Assembly (NCBI GenBank): GCA_019649035.1
Contig: BMAT01008301.1
Coordinates: 226,666 to 246,759, forward strand
Direction: 5' to 3'
Length of the DNA: 20,094 bases
Source: Elysia marginata
Lineage: Eukaryota; Mollusca; Gastropoda; Plakobranchidae
Shown piece by piece: positions 18,401 to 20,094 of the stretch; position 1 is the stretch's first letter; every line of letters begins with the position of its first letter. The translations under genes and the position numbers were made by a program. A model generated the notes under the pieces. The model worked only from the letters and a program-made list of their open reading frames with translations, did no database searches and was not told the origin of the DNA.

Positions 18401-19127
18401 ACTGAACATCTATGTAAATCAAAATTTGAAGAGGGTTATTTCTTTTTCTATGCCCCTATGGTTTGTAACAGCTTGTCTACTGAAACAAAAAAGTGTCTTA
18501 CTTATATGTCATTTAAATCCCACCTTAAAACAGTAATGTACAAAAAAGCTTATCACTAGATTTTTATTGCCTTTAATTTTCAGATCAGCAATAATTAGGA
18601 CTATTTCTCTTTATACCTTTTAGCTAAAATGTTCTTATAAATGTTTATTTTTATTTATTTTTATCATGTATAATACTACATCATGTACACATATTTTTAT
18701 GTCTATAATTATGTAAAAGCGCCATCGAGCATTTTTCTGTGGATTTTAGGCGCTCTACAAATACATTATTATTATTATAATAAAACGGAAAAGAAAACCG
18801 CAAAAGTATTACACCCACTAGATCCATTTAATGTCTAAAATACCTTAAAAATCTAACAGGTAGAGATCTAAATATCAAGTACTTTTTTTTGTCTAGATCT
18901 GAAGACCAGGCAAATTTCAATGTGGAAAAACTAAAGACACACTAAACAAGAATTTTTCTTGACCATCAAAGACTCCTTTTTAAGAGTTTGATGCTGTGTG
19001 CATATCAAAGTTAAACATTGAAACATTAGCTTTTTTCTACCTCCAGCAGATAGAAGTATCTCTTGAACGATGGCGCCTCAGGATCTTCTAGGCCTCTTAG
19101 TTGCTGAATAAAAAACATGAAAATTTC
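334..19127 (-). CDS. PDS5: PDS5 cohesin-associated HEAT-repeat protein, 21 internal exons, both ends outside the window
   Basis: PDS5 is a nuclear HEAT-repeat protein that binds the RAD21/SCC1 subunit of cohesin and, with WAPL, sororin and the ESCO acetyltransferases, controls cohesin release and sister-chromatid cohesion. Exons, 5' to 3': 19127-19041, 18113-18016, 17160-17034, 16501-16421, 15935-15795, 15462-15347, 14813-14719, 13702-13557, 13043-12889, 12217-12104, 11375-11343, 9982-9888, 9506-9367, 8817-8602, 6955-6865, 6413-6344, 5704-5581, 4750-4595, 3406-3338, 2087-1951, 457-334. All introns are GT-AG, exon phases agree at every junction, and the 805-codon product has no stop or frameshift. 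Signature PDS5 stretches include [33 protein letters not shown] and LVRWLLG. The match to vertebrate PDS5A/B is from memory of the family. The start codon and N-terminal ~100 residues lie upstream (above 20094); the C-terminal HEAT repeats and basic tail lie below position 1. Paralogue status (A or B) does not apply if, as usual in invertebrates, there is a single gene. Confidence 0.97.
640..1400 (-). mobile_element. degenerate non-LTR retrotransposon ORF2 3' part (RNase H domain and C-terminal Cys/His tail)
   Basis: Lies in the intron between exons 20 and 21, in the same orientation as PDS5. Read on the minus strand and switching frames at small indels, it shows the ordered landmarks of a LINE-encoded RNase [18 protein letters not shown] near 1372-1320, [17 protein letters not shown] near 1194-1140, and [14 protein letters not shown] near 1050-1012. 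Further on, TEHIL, a stop, then ECLLYKEK near 770-730, resembles the C..C..TAEHIL.ECP tail that follows RNase H in I/Jockey-type LINEs. The first catalytic Asp of the YTDGS motif is replaced by Gln, and stops and frameshifts interrupt the frame, so this is a dead copy. The family was inferred from motifs only; the polymerase part was not found upstream. Confidence 0.85.
1951..2087 (-). CDS. PDS5: PDS5 exon 20 of window
   Basis: 137 nt: 45 codons plus two bases of an Asn codon. Starts [20 protein letters not shown], contains TSTLRLL, then [10 protein letters not shown], matching [44 protein letters not shown]. Acceptor cactactcag, donor aa|gtaagtgc. Confidence 0.97.
2088..3337 (-). other. PDS5 intron with a possible non-autonomous DNA transposon
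   Basis: 1,250-bp intron between exons 19 and 20. Apart from the terminal-inverted-repeat candidate at 2592-3175 and a short (TCAA)n run at 3301-3316 I see nothing recognisable. The 66-codon minus-strand frame at 3029-3229 shows no family features. Confidence 0.6.
2592..3175. mobile_element. possible MITE with CAGGGATG terminal inverted repeats
   Basis: The left end reads CAGGGATGCAAATT (2592-2605) and the right end, reverse-complemented, CAGGGATGTAAATT (3175-3162): 13 of 14 bases agree. The similarity extends outward (ATTGGTA near 2579-2585 and its complement near 3184-3191), so the true ends may lie outside. CAGGG starts are typical of hAT-type elements, but no matching 8-bp target duplication is visible. 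No transposase is encoded. Confidence 0.45.
3338..3406 (-). CDS. PDS5: PDS5 exon 19 of window
   Basis: 69 nt, 23 codons, phase 0 at both ends. Reads [20 protein letters not shown] then QAK, matching the vertebrate segment with a W.PDEEVSPE core that joins ...LLMNDR to the following VQAIKxLVRWLLG. The acceptor gttttccag at 3407-3415 was chosen over a later ...cacaag alternative because only the former leaves the preceding codon intact. Donor aag|gtacagc. Confidence 0.9.
3407..4594 (-). other. PDS5 intron without recognisable content
   Basis: 1,188 bp of AT-rich sequence between exons 18 and 19. The open frames here (3695-3922 plus; 3847-4098 minus) are Phe/Lys-rich products of AT-rich DNA with no conserved motif. 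A GGCATCCCTG word at 4559-4568 resembles the MITE termini found elsewhere in the window, but has no partner. Confidence 0.6.
4595..4750 (-). CDS. PDS5: PDS5 exon 18 of window
   Basis: 156 nt, 52 codons, phase 0 at both ends. Contains [20 protein letters not shown] and ends [11 protein letters not shown], corresponding to [36 protein letters not shown]. Acceptor ttaattacag, donor aga|gtaagttg. Confidence 0.96.
5019..5322 (-). mobile_element. tRNA-derived SINE
   Basis: Lies in the intron between exons 17 and 18 (4751-5580). Read on the minus strand, the 5' end carries a tRNA-like head with an A-box-like TGGTGATCGAG...TAGACACCCGG (about 5313-5289) and a degenerate B-box-like GGAGTCTTGCTTAC (about 5270-5257). 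A unique middle follows, then a 3' tail AGTGCTTAGAGCATTTTAGT...GGCGCT (5059-5028) and an A-rich end at 5027-5015. The tail resembles that of the LINE at 18262-18782. No clear target-site duplication was identified. The family name is unknown to me. Confidence 0.65.
5581..5704 (-). CDS. PDS5: PDS5 exon 17 of window
   Basis: 124 nt: one base completing Ser, then 41 codons. Contains [12 protein letters not shown] and [20 protein letters not shown] and ends VTNIFE, matching [39 protein letters not shown]. Acceptor tattggtag, donor gag|gtacgtt. Confidence 0.96.
5705..6343 (-). other. PDS5 intron with tandem duplication
   Basis: 639-bp intron between exons 16 and 17. Its only recognisable content is the 49-bp tandem duplication at 5919-6017, flanked by an 8-bp inverted repeat. 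The plus-strand open frame at 5902-6102 arises from the duplicated unit and is not considered a gene. Confidence 0.7.
5919..6017. repeat. 49-bp tandem duplication, two copies
   Basis: TTCAGTAGGAGGGTGTGTTC at 5925-5944 recurs as TTCAGTAGAAGGGTGTGTTC at 5974-5993, and both copies continue through AGAAAAAATTCTTCATCGCC to CTCT, a 49-bp period with very few differences. The inverted words ATCACTAG (5893-5900) and CTAGTGAT (6016-6023) flank the array, and the unit ends in CGCCCTCTAGTG, a string often seen at transposon ends, so this may be a remnant of a small element. Confidence 0.85.
6344..6413 (-). CDS. PDS5: PDS5 exon 16 of window
   Basis: 70 nt: two bases completing Ser, 22 codons, two bases of another Ser codon. 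Reads [20 protein letters not shown] then VY, matching AEAALQIFKNTGSKIEEDFPHI. Acceptor aattccacag, donor tc|gtaagtaac. Short but firmly placed by phase on both sides. Confidence 0.93.
6414..6864 (-). other. PDS5 intron without recognisable content
   Basis: 451-bp AT-rich intron between exons 15 and 16. No repeat, transposon or conserved coding stretch seen. Confidence 0.65.
6865..6955 (-). CDS. PDS5: PDS5 exon 15 of window
   Basis: 91 nt: 30 codons plus one base of a Ser codon. Reads [20 protein letters not shown] then [10 protein letters not shown], matching [30 protein letters not shown]. Acceptor attctcttacag, donor a|gtaagttatt. Confidence 0.94.
6956..8601 (-). other. longest PDS5 intron, no recognisable element
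   Basis: 1,646 bp between exons 14 and 15. I see a 9-bp inverted repeat, GAACTTTGA (7261-7269) and TCAAAGTTC (7298-7306), which could form a small hairpin, and otherwise unstructured AT-rich sequence. The frame 6830-7039 is read-through of exon 15 into the intron. Confidence 0.6.
8602..8817 (-). CDS. PDS5: PDS5 exon 14 of window (longest)
   Basis: 216 nt, 72 codons, phase 0 at both ends. Starts [12 protein letters not shown], contains [20 protein letters not shown], then an acidic loop ([12 protein letters not shown]) and GVQLLL. Vertebrate PDS5 has REITKKLG..., [17 protein letters not shown], an acidic DDEDEG loop and GLELLK at the same places. Acceptor gatcattag, donor cta|gtgagttgc. A Pro/Gln-rich plus-strand open frame over the same bases is an antisense shadow. 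Confidence 0.96.
8818..9366 (-). other. PDS5 intron without recognisable content
   Basis: 549-bp AT-rich intron between exons 13 and 14. Nothing beyond homopolymer runs seen. Confidence 0.65.
9367..9506 (-). CDS. PDS5: PDS5 exon 13 of window
   Basis: 140 nt: two bases completing Arg, then 46 codons. Contains [20 protein letters not shown] and ends [13 protein letters not shown], matching [43 protein letters not shown]. Acceptor ctcacacag, donor gtt|gtatgtag. Confidence 0.96.
9507..9887 (-). other. PDS5 intron without recognisable content
   Basis: 381-bp AT-rich intron between exons 12 and 13. Nothing notable seen. Confidence 0.65.
9888..9982 (-). CDS. PDS5: PDS5 exon 12 of window
   Basis: 95 nt: one base completing Asn, 31 codons, one base of an Arg codon. 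Reads [20 protein letters not shown] then [11 protein letters not shown], aligned with the less conserved vertebrate LRHQVKDLLDLIKQPKTDASVKAIFSKVMVITR. Acceptor tttaattgcag, donor c|gtgagttttt. The open frame running upstream into 9983-10236 is intronic read-through. Confidence 0.9.
10051..10138. repeat. 45-bp tandem duplication, two copies
   Basis: CCTGATGAGGATGGATAGAG from 10055 recurs as CCTGACGAGGATAGATAGAG from 10100, both followed by GTGAGGTGCAACATACAT: period 45 bp with two substitutions in the core. It lies in the intron just upstream of exon 12 and inflates the read-through frame 9841-10236. Confidence 0.85.
10337..10510 (-). other. 57-codon intronic open frame, function unknown
   Basis: An ATG at 10510-10508 opens 57 codons to a TAG at 10339-10337. 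It begins [11 protein letters not shown], has an acidic Ser/Asp middle ([13 protein letters not shown]) and ends in an RS/K-rich stretch ([11 protein letters not shown]) encoded largely by a TAGATC repeat. It is too short to recognise, shows no splice partner that I can identify, and is not part of PDS5. It could be a transposon ORF fragment or chance. Confidence 0.25.
10354..10382. repeat. TAGATC short tandem repeat
   Basis: The stretch reads TTTAGATCTAGATCTAGAAT then TAGATCTAA: several near-perfect copies of the palindromic word TAGATCTA. The same word or close variants recur at about 3951, 8443, 11058 and 18893. Confidence 0.8.
11111..11210. repeat. 40-bp tandem repeat, about 2.5 copies
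   Basis: The core ACTGGTGAGTAG starts near 11116, 11156 (ACTGGCGAGTAG) and 11196 (ACCGGTGAGTAG), each followed by a GGTATTTGACAC-type segment in the first two copies. The period is 40 bp with a handful of substitutions. Confidence 0.88.
11343..11375 (-). CDS. PDS5: PDS5 microexon, 33 nt (exon 11 of window)
   Basis: Only 33 nt: one base completing Lys, ten codons and two bases of an Asn codon, reading [11 protein letters not shown] across the junctions. It supplies exactly the vertebrate PDS5 segment KALNEMWKCQN between the NAVK of exon 10 and the LR.xVxDL of exon 12, and without it exons 10 and 12 would not join in frame (2 + 1 bases would fuse but lose these 11 residues). Acceptor gttgcag, donor aa|gtgagtat. 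It is far too short for any length-based ORF search and was found by homology and phase. Confidence 0.9.
11376..12103 (-). other. PDS5 intron upstream of the microexon
   Basis: 728-bp intron between exon 10 and the microexon. It contains the MITE candidate at 11701-11914. The plus-strand frame at 11480-11686 has no family features. Confidence 0.7.
11701..11914. mobile_element. MITE candidate, 214 bp, 11-bp terminal inverted repeats and 6-bp direct flanks
   Basis: The left end CAGGGATGCCA (11701-11711) is the exact reverse complement of the right end TGGCATCCCTG (11904-11914). Both sides are flanked by the direct repeat TAAAAT (11695-11700 and 11915-11920), consistent with a target-site duplication. 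CAGGG termini point to a hAT-like element, although hAT elements usually duplicate 8 bp, so the superfamily is uncertain. No coding capacity: non-autonomous. Confidence 0.62.
12104..12217 (-). CDS. PDS5: PDS5 exon 10 of window
   Basis: 114 nt: one base completing Arg, 37 codons, then two bases of a Lys codon. Contains [20 protein letters not shown] and [18 protein letters not shown], matching [37 protein letters not shown]. The donor aa|gttagtg departs from gtaag/gtgag, but this position is forced because the next exon completes the VKA segment in frame. Confidence 0.96.
12284..12420. repeat. degenerate GCGACCACC-type repeat stretch
   Basis: Related words recur at irregular intervals: GGCGACCACCTTTCTCTGG (from 12295), TGGCCACCACTTTTCTA, TGGCGACAGTCTTACC, CGTGACCACCGGCAGCC. 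This looks like the edge of a dispersed repeat family with internal degenerate copies; I cannot name it. Confidence 0.45.
12495..12748. repeat. 127-bp tandem duplication, two copies
   Basis: The unit begins AAAAACCAATAAGCCG at 12495 and again at 12622, and both copies run through CTCATAGAAAGCTAGAGGTG and CAGGCAGCAGCATTATCC to GTTAAG. Only a few substitutions separate them, so the duplication is recent relative to the surrounding decay. Confidence 0.95.
12889..13043 (-). CDS. PDS5: PDS5 exon 9 of window
   Basis: 155 nt: 51 codons plus two bases of an Arg codon. Starts [20 protein letters not shown] and ends [16 protein letters not shown], corresponding to WRVRKEAMMGLAQIYKKY ... IKDKLLHIYYQNSIDD. 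Acceptor ctgtcatcag, donor ag|gtaaactaa. Confidence 0.96.
13044..13556 (-). other. PDS5 intron with a poly-G run
   Basis: 513-bp intron between exons 8 and 9. It holds a 14-base G run at 13199-13212 (poly-C in the transcript). Nothing else recognised. Confidence 0.7.
13199..13212. repeat. G14 homopolymer
   Basis: Fourteen consecutive G in the intron between exons 8 and 9; length is prone to sequencing error and slippage. Confidence 0.9.
13557..13702 (-). CDS. PDS5: PDS5 exon 8 of window
   Basis: 146 nt: two bases completing Asp, then 48 codons ending in phase 0. Contains [20 protein letters not shown] and [10 protein letters not shown], both diagnostic of PDS5 (LKVRSHDPEEAIRHDV ... FVRERTLDKRWRVR). 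Acceptor ctctcattag, donor agg|gtaaaaatt. Confidence 0.97.
13703..14718 (-). other. PDS5 intron without recognisable content
   Basis: 1,016 bp of AT-rich sequence between exons 7 and 8. The words CTTCAGAGCA (near 14012 and 14082) and TTCCGCA recur several times, but no regular period emerges. No coding or transposon signature seen. Confidence 0.6.
14719..14813 (-). CDS. PDS5: PDS5 exon 7 of window
   Basis: 95 nt: one base completing Arg, 31 codons, one base of an Asp codon. Reads [20 protein letters not shown] then [11 protein letters not shown], matching [35 protein letters not shown]. Acceptor atcttgcag, donor ttag|gtaagctg. Confidence 0.95.
14814..15346 (-). other. PDS5 intron without recognisable content
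   Basis: 533-bp AT-rich intron between exons 6 and 7. The 97-codon plus-strand frame at 15004-15297 is Phe/Lys/Ile-rich and low in complexity, as expected by chance in such sequence; no motif was recognised. Confidence 0.65.
15347..15462 (-). CDS. PDS5: PDS5 exon 6 of window
   Basis: 116 nt: 38 codons plus two bases of an Arg codon. Reads [20 protein letters not shown] and ends ALWLCFLG(R), matching [39 protein letters not shown]. Donor cg|gtgagaa. An open frame running through it in another register (15312-15506) is a shadow. Confidence 0.95.
15463..15794 (-). other. PDS5 intron without recognisable content
   Basis: 332-bp AT-rich intron between exons 5 and 6. Nothing notable. Confidence 0.65.
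15795..15935 (-). CDS. PDS5: PDS5 exon 5 of window
   Basis: 141 nt, 47 codons, phase 0 at both ends. Starts [20 protein letters not shown] and ends [13 protein letters not shown], a near-verbatim PDS5 signature (FFNQVLMLGK...[14 protein letters not shown]). Acceptor cttctctttcag, donor aaa|gtaggtgtaag. Confidence 0.96.
15936..16420 (-). other. PDS5 intron without recognisable content
   Basis: 485-bp AT-rich intron between exons 4 and 5. Nothing notable. Confidence 0.65.
16421..16501 (-). CDS. PDS5: PDS5 exon 4 of window
   Basis: 81 nt, 27 codons, phase 0 at both ends. Reads [20 protein letters not shown] then IEPYIQT, matching LNKQAYDLAKALLKRTAQAIEPYI in vertebrate PDS5. Donor aca|gtaagg, acceptor attttcag. 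Confidence 0.94.
16652..16800 (+). mobile_element. possible tRNA-derived SINE remnant with poly-C interruption
   Basis: In the intron between exons 3 and 4 (16502-17033). On the plus strand GAGCAGTGGCGCAATCAGCA (16652 on) resembles a tRNA-like A-box region, and AGGTCCTGGGT (16691-16701) is what normally precedes a TTCGA B-box in tRNA-derived SINEs. The B-box position is occupied by 14 consecutive C (16702-16715). The assignment rests on this word order only. Confidence 0.35.
17034..17160 (-). CDS. PDS5: PDS5 exon 3 of window
   Basis: 127 nt; the first base completes an Asn codon from the previous exon, followed by 42 codons ([20 protein letters not shown] ... [17 protein letters not shown]). 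This corresponds to the vertebrate segment NGHNQKVHMHMVDLM...SQELLDTVLVNLV. The acceptor is cctatcacag and the donor aag|gtcagtgag. Confidence 0.94.
17161..18015 (-). other. PDS5 intron with minisatellite and duplicated donor
   Basis: 855-bp intron between exons 2 and 3. At its 5' end lies the copy of the exon 2 donor (17981-18005), followed by the 32-bp minisatellite (17816-17922). The rest, 17161-17815, is AT-rich with nothing recognised. Confidence 0.7.
17816..17922. repeat. 32-bp minisatellite, about 3.3 copies
   Basis: CTGCAGCTCCAGTCCTACAG starts at 17816 and 17848 in identical 32-bp units, then at 17880 as CTGCAGCTCCGGTCCTGGGG and at 17910 as a partial CTGCGGCTCTA. The first two copies are identical, indicating recent duplication. 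The unit is GC-rich against an AT-rich background. Confidence 0.95.
17981..18034 (-). repeat. 29-bp-period tandem duplication containing the exon 2 splice donor
   Basis: ACTTACTTTAGAATGGAGAA (18010-18029) recurs as ACTTACTTAAGAATGGAGAA (17981-18000); both continue GAAAA, so 25 bases match with one difference. On the minus strand each copy carries ...TTCTCCATTCT[T/A]AA followed by GTAAGT. The upstream copy is the real exon end, since only it joins exon 3 in frame. Confidence 0.92.
18016..18113 (-). CDS. PDS5: PDS5 exon 2 of window
   Basis: 98 nt, starts in phase 0 and ends two bases into a codon. The 32 full codons begin [20 protein letters not shown] and end FFSIL, matching [22 protein letters not shown] of vertebrate PDS5. 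The donor is aa|gtaagttg. The last 19 nt of this exon and its donor are duplicated immediately downstream (copy at 17981-18005), giving a second potential donor 29 nt away; see findings. Confidence 0.94.
18262..18782 (+). mobile_element. 5'-truncated LINE (L2/CR1-like) with ORF2 C-terminus and 3' tail
   Basis: In the intron between exons 1 and 2, antisense to PDS5. The plus strand encodes the typical C-terminus of L2/CR1/Rex-type ORF2: [12 protein letters not shown] near 18268-18303, a small deletion or frameshift, then [18 protein letters not shown] near 18311-18364, and [17 protein letters not shown] before a stop at about 18559. The 3' UTR ends with a hairpin whose arms are AGCGCC (18718-18723) and GGCGCT (18749-18754), then CTACAAATAC and an (ATT)n tail at 18763-18780. 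5' truncation and the frameshift make it a dead copy. Confidence 0.85.
19041..19127 (-). CDS. PDS5: PDS5 exon 1 of window
   Basis: 87 nt, phase 0 at both ends, 29 residues beginning [20 protein letters not shown] and ending FKRYFYLLE. This matches the vertebrate PDS5 segment just after the APEAPY-type motif (DIFMFITRQLKGLEDTKSP...YFYLLEN). The acceptor is tatccccag; the donor is gtagaaa, weaker than most others in the gene. The upstream exon carrying the ACCLADIFRIYAPEAP-type segment is not seen in 19128-20094, so it lies beyond the window. Confidence 0.93.
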
Positions 19128-20094
19128 CTGGGGATAAGAAAATAAATTAAAAATTAAAAGAACTTCAACTCCTTGTCTTTTTTTTTCTTAATTCCATCAA
19201 CCTAAGGGGAGATTTTTTTTTATTGATTTGCAACCATACCATTCAAGTTAATGTATCAAAGAAGTAGATCTTCGAACCCCATCATGCCCCCTTGGCATGA
19301 CAAAATTGTTCAAACCTTTTATTTTTTAACTGTACCCGCCATTACCCCCTCTCCCTTCCAAAAGTTTCTGGAGGTTTTTTTTTTTGTGCTCTTTCAAAAT
19401 TTTGACCACTAACCTGTAACAGGACTGTTAGGTCACATACAATAAGCTGTTATCTTATACAGGAATGTTCTCGAGACAGACAAAAAAACTTATCTTTAAT
19501 GTTGTTTTAGACATAAAGAAAACTTGCACATTTGAAATAACAGTTTAATCAAATCATTTATTTTATATAAATTTACGAAAATTGAATGTGATTGTCATCA
19601 TAATGTGTGCCCAGATACAAAAAAATGATGCTTAATCGACAAAAAGTATTACTAAAAACATTTTAATTGGTTAAAAATATGATGGAATTTTAACAGAGCC
19701 CATGCAATTGCACCAAAAAAAAATTGCACCTCTGATTCTCTAATTCTAATTTATCTACAAAACGTTGGGTTGGCAAGTGAAACATATTTGTACTTCATGT
19801 TAACTTATCAATGATTTTTATAACAAAATAAAATTTAAAGGACAAGAACAAGATTCAATAATTAACTTCAGAATAATTTTTTTCCAAACTTAGAGTCTTT
19901 AAATAGCAAGGGGACCAAAAAAATTCAAATTGTTCAAATTCTTGCTTTTTTAATTTCATTTGATAGAGCTAAATTTTCTGTACAAAAAACTTTTTAAAGT
20001 ATCAAAATCCCTTCATAAATAAAAAAGTTATGTCTATTTTACTGAAGCGAAACCTAGGAAATTTTTAGGACAATCATTTACAAAGAGATAGAGC
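19128..20094 (-). other. partial PDS5 intron upstream of exon 1 of window
   Basis: 967 bp of AT-rich sequence. I looked for the PDS5 exon expected next (ACCLADIFRIYAPEAP-type residues) and did not find it. A small inverted repeat CATGCC...GGCATG (19284-19300) is the only structure noticed. Confidence 0.65.

Noticed and set aside
19128-20094. Expected upstream PDS5 exon with the APDxAP-like motif
   Set aside because: No stretch in any minus-strand frame resembles it, so it must lie outside the window.
1-20094. CRISPR array, operon, phage or bacterial system
   Set aside because: All coding evidence is a spliced animal gene; the repeats have no regular spacer pattern and no prokaryotic genes are present.

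Overview
The window is eukaryotic, almost certainly from an invertebrate animal. It is AT-rich, has no bacterial-type gene packing, and consists of short GT-AG exons separated by introns of roughly 0.3 to 1.7 kb that carry decayed retrotransposons and short tandem duplications. The style of the repeats (a tRNA-derived SINE and a LINE sharing an AGCGCC...GGCGCT 3' tail, MITE-like elements, recurrent TAGATC words) suggests a mollusc, perhaps a gastropod, but this is an inference and not something I could test.

One gene spans the whole window on the minus strand: the central part of PDS5, the HEAT-repeat regulator of cohesin. I could place 21 consecutive coding exons, from 19041-19127 (most 5') down to 334-457 (most 3'). 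Joined through GT-AG introns they give an uninterrupted frame of 2,415 nt, 805 codons, that aligns collinearly with animal PDS5A/PDS5B from about human residue 105 to a little past 900 (human numbering from memory). The N-terminal ~100 residues lie beyond 20094, and the last HEAT repeats plus the disordered C-terminal tail lie before position 1. One exon, 11343-11375, is a 33-nt microexon. No other host gene was found on either strand; most longer open frames are chance intronic frames, exon read-through or antisense shadows of PDS5 exons.

Layout, left to right. 1-333 intron; 334-457 exon 21; 458-1950 intron with a broken LINE RNase H fragment (minus strand); 1951-2087 exon 20; 2088-3337 intron with a possible MITE at 2592-3175; 3338-3406 exon 19; 4595-4750 exon 18; 4751-5580 intron with a tRNA-derived SINE (minus strand); 5581-5704 exon 17; 5705-6343 intron with a 49-bp tandem duplication; exons 16 to 12 between 6344 and 9982; 9983-11342 intron with 45-bp and 40-bp repeats and a TAGATC-containing 57-codon frame; 11343-11375 microexon; 11376-12103 intron with a 214-bp MITE candidate; exon 10; 12218-12888 intron with a 127-bp tandem duplication; exons 9 to 4; 17161-18015 intron with a 32-bp minisatellite and a duplicated splice donor; exon 2; 18114-19040 intron with an L2/CR1-like LINE 3' end (plus strand); exon 1; 19128-20094 intron.

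I see no undescribed system of the gene-cluster kind. The points most worth following are the SINE/LINE pair with a shared 3' hairpin tail, the tandemly duplicated splice donor behind exon 2, the 33-nt microexon, and the unusual number of short, low-copy tandem duplications (periods 29, 32, 40, 45, 49 and 127 bp) within the introns of a single gene.
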